A stretch of DNA of 64,000 nucleotides, from positions 54,046 to 118,045 of the forward strand of contig JAISBU010000013.1 in assembly GCA_031266015.1 (NCBI GenBank), read 5' to 3'. The position numbers and the translations under genes are program-made. Position 1 is the first letter of the stretch, and every line of letters begins with the position of its first letter. This document shows, in pieces, positions 53,994 through 61,379 of the stretch. This stretch comes from Prevotellaceae bacterium (GTDB lineage: Bacteria > Bacteroidota > Bacteroidia > Bacteroidales > UBA932). The notes under the pieces were generated by a model, which was not told where the DNA came from, did no database searches, and was given only the letters and a program-made list of their open reading frames with translations.

Positions 53994-54555
53994 TAAAAAT
54001 CAACACATAGCCATAGTTACAGACAACGGAGTGGTTGCCCTGGGGCTGGAAGCTTTGCTATACGAGTATGCTACACTTACGGGTGTGCTACACTTTACCA
54101 CGGCTATTGAGCTGCGGAAATCCACGCAACACTTCGGATTAGCATTCATTGACAGCAATATCTACGTAGCCTCGGCAAATCAAATCAGCACAAAGAACAA
54201 GATTCTGTTGCTGCACCAGGCGCCCGATGAGTCCGGCAATAGCCTGCTGCCCTCATTGTACATGCATTGCCCTCAGGAACTGCTTGTAAAACAGCTGGAA
54301 GCGTTACTTCCCATATTCGACAAGGCTACCCAAGACAATGGTAAGAGCGATCTCTCGGACAGGGAGCGAGAAGTGCTGGTGCTGGTGGCAAAAGGTATGA
54401 TAAACAAAGAAATTGCCGACCAGCTAAGCATCAGCTTACATACGGTTATTACCCACCGCAAGAATATTACCAGCAAGCTGGGCATCAAAACTATCTCAGG
54501 ATTAACGATATACGCCATCCTGAACGGGCTGATAACAGTCGATGAGGTGGAATAA
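53989..54555 (+). CDS. LuxR-type response regulator-like transcription factor
   Basis: 188 residues from ATG 53989; a TTG nine bases earlier is possible. The N-terminal part (IAIVTDNGVVALGLEALLY, GLAFIDSNIY) looks like a divergent receiver domain with one candidate Asp. The C-terminal LuxR/NarL HTH is clear: LSDREREVLVLVAKGMINKE, IADQLSISLHTVITHRKNI, TSKLGIK. It overlaps the hemerythrin gene by eight bases. It probably controls the stress response with that protein; no histidine kinase is adjacent. Confidence 0.88.
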   Translation: MLKNQHIAIVTDNGVVALGLEALLYEYATLTGVLHFTTAIELRKSTQHFGLAFIDSNIYVASANQISTKNKILLLHQAPDESGNSLLPSLYMHCPQELLVKQLEALLPIFDKATQDNGKSDLSDREREVLVLVAKGMINKEIADQLSISLHTVITHRKNITSKLGIKTISGLTIYAILNGLITVDEVE

Positions 54556-55205
54556 AACATACGATTATCCGCAACCTTACCATTGACGATTTACAATTTA
54601 CCGGTGCGGGTGCGTTGTCATGCTGAACCTGTCGAACCGAAGGTCGATGAAGCCAACGGTGCATCGGGGAAAGCAGATTCCTCCGCTCTGCTACGCGGGG
54701 CCTGCCCCGAGCGAAGTCGAGGGGGTCGGAATGACGAGGCGGAGGTTCCTCCACTTCGCTACGCTCCGGTCGGAATGACGAGGCGGCGAGAAAAAAGGGG
54801 TTTTAGGGCGACAAAGCCGCCCTAAAACCCTCTTCCAACATCTTATATATGGGTCGCCGGCATTCCGACCAAGCGCATGAGGTACGAGCGGGCGCAGGGT
54901 GACAACCTACACGCACCGGTCGCAGGTAGCAGGTCGATAAATAGTAAATCGACAATCATAAATGGTCTATTTAACCGGGTTGGGTAAAACTGCGGGTAAT
55001 CATGATAAAATACCTACAAATAGTGATTGTATATGTTTTGGTAAACCTATTACTTTGCAGTTAGAAAATTCCGCAGCTAGCAGTATAAAGCCATTTACTC
55101 ATTGTGCTGAGTTTTTAAATTTAGGTGTTTGTTGAAGGTAAACGAGCGGACAAGTTGCGCAAACAACGTATCCGCTCGTTTATTTTTTAGGGATCTCTTA
55201 AGAAA
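54556..55205. repeat. Dispersed repeat mosaic and possible small RNA
   Basis: 54600-54960 has the same module order as 9.6-10.0 kb: TCCTCCGCT(n)CTACGC, GTCGAGGGGGTCGGAATGACG, TTCCTCCACTTCGCT and a hairpin whose arms are GGGTTTTAGGGCG and CGCCCTAAAACCC (about 54799-54831). Right of it lies the 55139-55182 terminator. No protein gene. Confidence 0.65.
55139..55190. terminator. Strong hairpin terminator upstream of the antiporter 3' end
   Basis: 12-bp arms TAAACGAGCGGA and TCCGCTCGTTTA around a 20-nt loop, followed by TTTTTTA on the plus strand and a run of A before it. It could end the antiporter transcript and any rightward transcript from about 55050. Confidence 0.75.
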
Positions 55206-56432
55206 TCAACATTTTTCTCCCCTTCTCTCCAAATATTTGAAGCCGTATCCCAGTAAGCTCGGGGTAACCAAAGTGGTTACAATTCCCATTATTACAAGTA
55301 TGGAGAAAAACGAAAGATCGATCAAACCGTTAGCCAGCGCAATCTTGGCAATTACCAGCTCAATAATACCACGGGCGTTAAGCCCAATGCCTATAGTTGT
55401 AGATTTTCCTGCGCTGTAGCCAACAATCCGTCCTGCCGTGTATCCGCCCAAGATTTTTGAGCCGAATGAAACGGCAAATACTGCCAGCAGCAAACCATAG
55501 TTGGCAATAGCTGAAAAATTAAACTCAAGCCCTATGGCAGCAAAGAAAATGGGAGCCAAAAAGCCCATTGTGATAGTGTCCGTGGTTTCTGCCACGCTAG
55601 TCATCCGCTTACTGCTTATCAGCGGCTGAGGTAGCAATACCGCGCCAAAAAACGCACCCACCACAAAATGCAGCCCAATCACCTCCGCCAAGCTTGCGAA
55701 TACAAGCACGAAAATCATTACCAGGGCAAAGTCTGAGCCCTTACCTTTCAGGAAGTCCAGGTGTTTAGACAGCTGCTTACCTGTATCGCTAAAAAACTGC
55801 GTCACATGATCCAGCAGCTTGTATGATAGCAGGAGTACCGTAATAAACACCGCCAGCTTAATCAGCATAAAGCCCACATTAATCAGCAGGTCCGACCAAT
55901 GCCTGTAAGTTCCGGGGCCAAGCTGCAGCAGTATACCCAACACCAAAAGCGATAGTACATCGTTAAAAACCGCAGCAGAAATTACGTGTCCACCCACGTC
56001 GGTTTTCAGTTTTCCCAAATCCATGAGAATCCGAACACTTACAGGAAGCGCCGTTATGCTGATGCATAATCCGAGAAATACGCAAACCGTACTATCAAAT
56101 CCGAACAGCACACCCAACCCTATCCCGGAAATGAACGGAATAAGAAATCCCAGCAGGGCAATCCAAATTTTCTTTCCCTGCACCGAATCCAAAATATCTT
56201 TAACCTTGATTTCCAACCCTGCGGAGATGATGAGCAGGAGCACTGCCAGGTCAGAAATAGCATTAATATCGCTGGTGTAGTTAATCCAGCCCAAGAAAGT
56301 GGAACCCAAAACAATACCCGCAAGAATCTCACCCACCATGGCGGGTTGATGCATACGCTCAAACACTTCGCCCAGCATTTTTGCCAGCGCCAGCATTAGC
56401 AGCAGAGAAACTATGAGTGGCAGATCAGTCAT
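55206..56432 (-). CDS. CPA2-family cation:proton antiporter
   Basis: 408 residues with about 12 predicted membrane helices. Na+/H+ exchanger features: LGEVFERMHQPAMVGEILAG, the LGLCISITALPVSVRIL stretch, HFVVGAFFGAVLLPQP and GIGLNARGIIELVIAKIAL. The substrate ion (Na+ or K+) cannot be determined. It lacks a C-terminal TrkA-N/TrkA-C regulator. It has its own promoter only 12 bp from the ATG. Confidence 0.9.
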   Translation of the reverse strand: MTDLPLIVSLLLMLALAKMLGEVFERMHQPAMVGEILAGIVLGSTFLGWINYTSDINAISDLAVLLLIISAGLEIKVKDILDSVQGKKIWIALLGFLIPFISGIGLGVLFGFDSTVCVFLGLCISITALPVSVRILMDLGKLKTDVGGHVISAAVFNDVLSLLVLGILLQLGPGTYRHWSDLLINVGFMLIKLAVFITVLLLSYKLLDHVTQFFSDTGKQLSKHLDFLKGKGSDFALVMIFVLVFASLAEVIGLHFVVGAFFGAVLLPQPLISSKRMTSVAETTDTITMGFLAPIFFAAIGLEFNFSAIANYGLLLAVFAVSFGSKILGGYTAGRIVGYSAGKSTTIGIGLNARGIIELVIAKIALANGLIDLSFFSILVIMGIVTTLVTPSLLGYGFKYLERRGEKC

Positions 56433-56443
56433 AAAACCTTATA

Positions 56444-56451
56444 CAAATTTA
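56444..56451 (-). promoter_or_regulatory. Promoter -7 element TAAATTTG for the antiporter
   Basis: Minus-strand TAnnTTTG match, 11 bases from the start codon; the leader would be only a few nucleotides. Confidence 0.5.
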
Positions 56452-56682
56452 GTGGAAATTATTTGTAAAATAGCATAGTCGCAAAATAAAGTACCCTTCA
56501 TAAAATGAGATGGGCAAGTTCAATCCGTAAATGCAGCTGAAATAAGGAAAAACTTTATTTGGAGTCCATGCCTCAAACAGAGCTTAAGACAAATGGCTTA
56601 TTTTGGTTGTCAGAATGAATAAAAAGAAACATTTAGCCCAATTCGAAAAAAGTTGTATATTTACGTATATAATCAACTTCGA

Positions 56683-57960
56683 ATGAATAGATACCTCTAC
56701 ATACTACTCTTTTTTTTCACAGTAACAGCGCAACATGCCAGCGCGCAATTGCTACGAGGTCGAGATGTATGCTATGACAAGGATATAAAAAGCATTCAGC
56801 TGCATAAGCTCAACGGCGAGCTGACTGATCCGGTTATAGAGTTGAGCTCAGACGAAAAGCTACTGCTCACCTTTGATGATCTTTCCAACAGCGGACGATA
56901 CCTAATCTACCGCATAACATTGTGCGATGCGGATTGGAGCGAGAGCAATCTTCCCGTATCCGATTATATTTCGGGTTTTCCGGAGGATAATATAGATCAA
57001 TTCAGCAGCTCTTTCAACACCTATGTTGACTACCTGAACTACTCGCTAACGCTACCTAATGAGCGTATGGGATTTATACGTCCGGGAAGCTATCTTTTGA
57101 AAGTTTTTGCAACGGATAATCCCGACAGCTTACTTTTTCAGAAAAGTTTTTCGGTAGTAGAAACCTCACCGCAGCTTTTTGTGCAGAGCCAGGTACGCGC
57201 TGTCCCGTTGGCAGGAAATCCGGATTGCTCGCAGCAGCTGGAGTTTTCGCTATCGCACTCGAAAATGATCATACAGAACCCGCACACCGAAGTCAAAGTC
57301 CGGATTGGGCAGAACGGACATCGCGTACCACAAACGCCGACCCCCAGCGTGAGCTTCATACGAAATGAGGTTATTGACTATAGCATGTACAACAAAAATG
57401 TGTACATGGGTAATGCGGAGTTTCGCAGCTTTGACATTACCAGCTTAGAGTATCGTTCACTCAACGTGCGTAAAATTGAGGTAGTGGATGATGTACCGCA
57501 TGTGCTGCTGGATGAGGATACCCCCAATAGGCAGTACACCTCTCAAAAAGATCTTAATGGCAGGTACGTTATTCGTAACCAGCGCTATACCGACAATAGT
57601 AATACAGAAAGTGAGTATGCTCAAGTACACTTCAGGTTGCGCGTAAATGCTCCATACAAAGGAAACCTATACCTATTCGGAGAGCTCACAAACTGGGAGT
57701 TAACCAATCGTTACGTAATGCTATACAACAGCAGATGGCAGTGCTATGAGCTAACCCTACCCTTTAAGCAAGGCTACTACAGCTATCGCTACGTACTGGT
57801 AAATGAGAAAGGCGAGGTAGATTTCGGCATTGTAGATGGCTGCTCCAATGAGGCAGAAAACGTGTATGGCATATACGTATACCACCACGGCCTCGCCGAT
57901 AGGAGCGATAAGCTCATCAACGTTACTTTTATAAAATCTCAGGGAAGCATCGGAAAATAG
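56683..57960 (+). CDS. Type IX secretion system plug protein (DUF5103)
   Basis: 425 residues from ATG 56683 (MNRYLYILLFFFTVTAQHAS, signal peptide). DUF5103 features are clear: LLTFDDLSNSGRYLIYRITL, CDADWSESNLPVSDYISGF, the LPNERMGFIRPGSYLLKVF stretch, and a C-terminal domain with NLYLFGELTNWEL and FKQGYYSYRYVL. In the type IX system this protein plugs the SprA translocon on the periplasmic side, so this organism should secrete proteins by T9SS. It is solitary. The in-frame start at 56653 is rejected because it lacks a signal peptide. Confidence 0.85.
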   Translation: MNRYLYILLFFFTVTAQHASAQLLRGRDVCYDKDIKSIQLHKLNGELTDPVIELSSDEKLLLTFDDLSNSGRYLIYRITLCDADWSESNLPVSDYISGFPEDNIDQFSSSFNTYVDYLNYSLTLPNERMGFIRPGSYLLKVFATDNPDSLLFQKSFSVVETSPQLFVQSQVRAVPLAGNPDCSQQLEFSLSHSKMIIQNPHTEVKVRIGQNGHRVPQTPTPSVSFIRNEVIDYSMYNKNVYMGNAEFRSFDITSLEYRSLNVRKIEVVDDVPHVLLDEDTPNRQYTSQKDLNGRYVIRNQRYTDNSNTESEYAQVHFRLRVNAPYKGNLYLFGELTNWELTNRYVMLYNSRWQCYELTLPFKQGYYSYRYVLVNEKGEVDFGIVDGCSNEAENVYGIYVYHHGLADRSDKLINVTFIKSQGSIGK

Positions 57961-57974
57961 CAGGCTGTTACACT

Positions 57975-58277
57975 CTAATACTTGCCATCCGAGCTGTGCC
58001 AGAAGCAGTACTTATTCTTGCCGCTGCATTTCCGCGTGCAACGCTTACCGTTTTTGCCAACATGCAAGCACTGGGTTTTTATCTTATCCAAATCTTTATA
58101 GTTGATATCCCCCTTGGTGAGCTCACCCGAGGCGCCAATCACCACCTCATTGGAACCCTTGTTTTGCTGGCGCTTTACATTCTGCTTGGTGTACTTCTTA
58201 GCTTGCCGCATTTGCTTACTCTGAGGGCTACACGCCAGCATCAACAGTAAAAGGGGAAAAAAATATAGCTTGTACAT
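57975..58277 (-). CDS. Small lipoprotein with C-terminal Cys/His cluster
   Basis: 100 residues from ATG 58277 (MYKLYFFPLLLLMLAC, lipobox LMLAC). The middle is Lys/Gln rich. The end has CLHVGKNGKRCTRKCSGKNK and YCFWHS, a C-x8-C-x3-C-x6-C-x2-H pattern that resembles a zinc-knuckle seen in DUF5763-type phage proteins. A longer frame to 58361 is less likely. Function unknown; the gene converges on the T9SS plug gene. Confidence 0.65.
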   Translation of the reverse strand: MYKLYFFPLLLLMLACSPQSKQMRQAKKYTKQNVKRQQNKGSNEVVIGASGELTKGDINYKDLDKIKTQCLHVGKNGKRCTRKCSGKNKYCFWHSSDGKY

Positions 58278-58420
58278 GAGTGGGTTTAAAAAATCATACA
58301 ATGATACAGCATTTACAAAACGATTGCAAATTTTTCTCACATAATAACAGAAAGTCGACAAAGCTATTGTCTTTCACATTAATATTAAAATGCTGAAAAT
58401 CAAAATATTACATAACAAAC

Positions 58421-58462
58421 ATGTTTTGCGATAAAAATTTTTCTATTTTTATCGCAAAACAT
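58421..58462. promoter_or_regulatory. Perfect 18-bp inverted repeat upstream of tRNA-Val
   Basis: Arms ATGTTTTGCGATAAAAAT and ATTTTTATCGCAAAACAT around a 6-nt spacer. It ends 24 bp before the -7 box of the tRNA promoter. There is no T tract, so it is more likely a protein-binding site or an element end than a terminator. Confidence 0.7.
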
Positions 58463-58485
58463 TTTGGCGCTTCAAAAATATGCTC

Positions 58486-58493
58486 TACCTTTG
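58486..58493 (+). promoter_or_regulatory. Promoter -7 element TACCTTTG for tRNA-Val
   Basis: Exact TAnnTTTG match 32 bp before the mature tRNA. Confidence 0.65.
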
Positions 58494-58525
58494 CATTCGC
58501 TTTTGAAAGATAAGGCGCACGCTTT

Positions 58526-58603
58526 GGGAGCATAGCTCAGCTGGTTTAGAGCATCTGCCTTACAAGCAGAGGGTCCTTGGTTCGAATCCATGTGCTCCCA
58601 CCA
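58526..58603 (+). tRNA. tRNA-Val (TAC)
   Basis: Complete cloverleaf: acceptor GGGAGCA/TGCTCCC, anticodon stem TCTGC/GCAGA with loop CTTACAA (anticodon TAC at 58561-58563), T-arm with GGTTCGAATCC, discriminator A and encoded CCA. Confidence 0.95.
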
Positions 58604-58610
58604 GAAGGAA

Positions 58611-58640
58611 AAGCATCTACTGCGATAGGTGCTTTTTTAT
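58611..58640 (+). terminator. Terminator of tRNA-Val
   Basis: AAGCATCT pairs with AGGTGCTT (one G-U) around 8 nt, followed by a T run. Confidence 0.75.
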
Positions 58641-58777
58641 TTTTCCTCCGTTCAAAATTTATGCTCCGCTTGCTTTACTCTCCTCAAGTAAATTGTATCC
58701 GCTTAGTAATCAAATTAGTACGGCAAGGACTAGTGTTAAAGCCTGCCTCAAAAGTATCAAGATCAACATTTAAACCG

Positions 58778-58794
58778 TACATTTGGTTGACCAA
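58778..58794 (+). promoter_or_regulatory. GntR promoter with overlapping UxuR/FadR-type operator
   Basis: The -7 box TACATTTG (58778-58785) overlaps the palindrome TTGGTTGACCAA (58783-58794), which has the TTGGTnnACCAA form known for UxuR/ExuR-type GntR regulators. The site lies 89 bp before the regulator's ATG, so it is probably autoregulatory. Confidence 0.65.
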
Positions 58795-58882
58795 CAACCA
58801 ATCTGATGAGAAATTATTCTTAAACCAAGAAAAAATACCCTCCCTCGCAACATAAGATACTTTAATTCAATACATTATAAAA

Positions 58883-59611
58883 ATGGCGAACATTTTAAAC
58901 AGCCTACAGGAGGTGGTGGTAGAGCGTCCAACAGACATTATTATACGCCAAATCAAGGACCTTATCAGTAGTAGCCAGCTTAACCCTGGCGATAAGCTAC
59001 CCTCTGAGCGCAAGCTATCCGAAAAGCTTGGTGTGGGACGTACGCATGTACGTGACGCCATAAAAAAGCTGGAGTTCTACGGTATTCTCCGTACGCTACC
59101 CCAAAGCGGAACAGTAGTAGTGGGGCTAGAAGTATCTGCCATAGAGGGACTTATATCCGATGTTTTAAAATTGGACAGCTCCGATTTTTACTCCCTGACC
59201 GAAACCCGACTTATAATAGAACGAAACACCCTTCGGCTTTGCGCGCTGCGCCGTACCGATGAAGACCTGAATAGTATTGAGCGTGCCCTGATTAACTACG
59301 AACAGCAGGCTCAAACCAGAGATAACCTGGTTGAAGAAGACTTTACCATTCACAGAGCCTATGCCGACGGCTGCAAGAACCCCGTGCTAAAATCGCTGCT
59401 CCTGATAATAACGCCTGATTTGCTAAGCACCTACATGAGGCTACGTGTATGCAGCGCTACCAGCGATAAAACCATCAGGGAGCATCGCACCATGTATGAG
59501 CAGATTAAAAACCGTGATGCGGAAGGAGTTATACGCACCATTAACCAGCACTTGGAAAATATTTGCACCTTTGCCAAAGAGCAAAGCAGCGTAAGCTTCG
59601 CAGAAAATTAA
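58883..59611 (+). CDS. GntR-family regulator, FadR/FCD subfamily
   Basis: 242 residues. Winged-helix domain at 15-80 (IIRQIKDLISSSQLNPGDKL, PSERKLSEKLGVGRTHVRDA, GTVVVG), then an all-helical FCD ligand-binding domain (LTETRLIIERNTLRLCALR, DFTIHRAYADGCKNPVL, EHRTMYEQIKNRD) with the D-x3-H...H metal-binding pattern. Such regulators respond to sugar acids or related metabolites. The promoter palindrome suggests a uronate-type regulator, and a carbohydrate-uptake locus begins 1.8 kb downstream. The effector is not known. Confidence 0.88.
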   Translation: MANILNSLQEVVVERPTDIIIRQIKDLISSSQLNPGDKLPSERKLSEKLGVGRTHVRDAIKKLEFYGILRTLPQSGTVVVGLEVSAIEGLISDVLKLDSSDFYSLTETRLIIERNTLRLCALRRTDEDLNSIERALINYEQQAQTRDNLVEEDFTIHRAYADGCKNPVLKSLLLIITPDLLSTYMRLRVCSATSDKTIREHRTMYEQIKNRDAEGVIRTINQHLENICTFAKEQSSVSFAEN

Positions 59612-59702
59612 GCGCTATCAGCTAAAGAGGGCAGCTTTTTTCGAGCTATACTGAAAAAAAGGCAAAAACCAGCCTCATAAGCGCACCTATTTTCTTTGCA
59701 AA

Positions 59703-60395
59703 TTAGATAAACGAAATATCTAACCCATTTTCGACCAAATAGTCATACTTTTCTTTGTTGAACTTGTAGTAAAAGGCGCCCCGCTTCGATGAATTTTTGT
59801 CTTTTTTGTCCAACCTTTCGAGTACGCCCATATCCAAAATCTTTTTCCGGAAATTACGTTTGTCCAACCCGCGCGCGTAAATCGCCTCGTAGAGCGATTG
59901 TAGCTGCGGCAGGGTAAACTGTTCGGGCAGGAGGTTAAAGCCTACGGGATGCGCAGCGCTCTGCAGGCGCAGGTGGCGTAGCGAATCGTCCAGAAACTGC
60001 CGGTGGTCTAAAATCAGCGTGCCCACATTTTTTATGTTGACCCACTCGGTATTATGCCGGTCTTTGAGCTGCTCGTCAAATTGAAGCATATCAATCAGCG
60101 CATAGTAGACCACAGACACCACGCGCCCGCCGGGGTCGCGATTCACTTCGCCGTAAGCGCCTACCTGCTCCATGTAGACGTTCTCCACGCCGGTATATCC
60201 CGCCACCACGCGCGCCACCGTTTCGTTGAGGCTTTCATCCATCCGCACAAAGCCGCCCATCAGCGACCGACCGCCTTTTAGCGGGTCAACCTTGCGCTTT
60301 ACGATGAGCACGTTGATTTCTTTATCCTGGAAGCCGAGAATAATGCAATCAACTGCCACGAGCAACCGGGCTTCCCCTGAGTAAGATGAAGTCAT
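59703..60395 (-). CDS. Nudix-related transcriptional regulator (NrtR/AraR-like)
   Basis: 230 residues. The N-terminal Nudix fold (LLVAVDCIILGFQDKEINVL, RSLMGGFVRMDESLNETVAR) has lost the catalytic REUXEE glutamates (ARVVAGYTGV), and a C-terminal winged-helix region follows (LYEAIYARGLDKRNFRKKIL, FYYKFNKEKYD). This is the architecture of NrtR-type regulators; in Bacteroides one member controls arabinose genes. It likely controls sugar catabolism and converges with the GntR gene. The target is unknown. Confidence 0.85.
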   Translation of the reverse strand: MTSSYSGEARLLVAVDCIILGFQDKEINVLIVKRKVDPLKGGRSLMGGFVRMDESLNETVARVVAGYTGVENVYMEQVGAYGEVNRDPGGRVVSVVYYALIDMLQFDEQLKDRHNTEWVNIKNVGTLILDHRQFLDDSLRHLRLQSAAHPVGFNLLPEQFTLPQLQSLYEAIYARGLDKRNFRKKILDMGVLERLDKKDKNSSKRGAFYYKFNKEKYDYLVENGLDISFI

Positions 60396-60988
60396 TTATG
60401 AAAAAGCAAATTTATATTTTTCCAGCTTGAAAATGGCTTCAAAGATAAGGAAAACATTAAATACTTATGCGCTTTATCATTTGTTTTAGATTTCCAATAT
60501 TAAATATGCTAATTAATATTAACCAACGCTAATATTTTTAAGTGCGCGTATTACATTTTATGCTTATTATGAATATGTTACTGCTTTTTTCTAAACTAGC
60601 GAAAGAATATTCTTATTTCGTTATTTTTTTAATAATAAACTAAAATTTACCTTTACACCTAATTAAGTGTGAGTTAAACACGCATTGATGCAGCCTTGCA
60701 TTACGTAGAATGATGAGGTTGATTTTTGAGGGGAGAAGAAAAAGGGATCTTCTACAGGGCTACCTACTCATAACGATGGGAAAAATAGCCATCGCTTTTA
60801 TTTATCCAATCTTTCAGCTGCTGATTTGCATAAATAGTAAAATGGTAAACTTTTAGATAGATAGTACTGCGAATAATCATAAGCTATCTGATATTTGCGC
60901 AATAGCTCTTAAACGGTATGACCTGCATTGTTTATAAATATTCCGTAAAAAACACCGCCAAACCTTTGGCAGTGCCGGAATTTATTTT

Positions 60989-61044
<56 letters not shown>

Positions 61045-61293
61045 CTCCTTAACCCTTCCCGCCCTCGTGTAGAAAAAGCACAAAGGAACAGCATTTTTTA
61101 CATTTTTACAACCGGCGCACCTGATTTTTTACCGGGTACGATGATTTCTTTACTCCCAGCCTGCTATTTACCGGCGCGGGCGCGTTGTCATCCTTCACTT
61201 CGTTTGGAAGATGACAACGCGCACCATCATATTCAACCAAATACTAACGGTAGAATGAGGTCGAAACTCATAACCGCAACTTTTCCGAGCATC

Positions 61294-61329
61294 GGGAAGC
61301 CTGCTTCCCAGGTGTTGGGAAGGAGGCTT
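61294..61329 (+). promoter_or_regulatory. Possible two-state RNA leader structure
   Basis: GGGAAG (61294) can pair with CTTCCC (61304), or CTTCCC can pair with a second GGGAAG (61317). The second state extends outward by AAGCCT/AGGCTT to a 13-bp stem with one mismatch. The states exclude each other. It lies about 50 bp before the ATG at 61380. Confidence 0.45.
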
Positions 61330-61379
61330 ATACGGTAACTTGAATTCCCAAACTAATAAAATAACCTAAATTTAAAATC

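Noticed and set aside
58577..58855. 92-residue frame starting inside tRNA-Val
   Set aside because: Overlaps the tRNA 3' end, its terminator and the GntR operator; composition unlike a protein.
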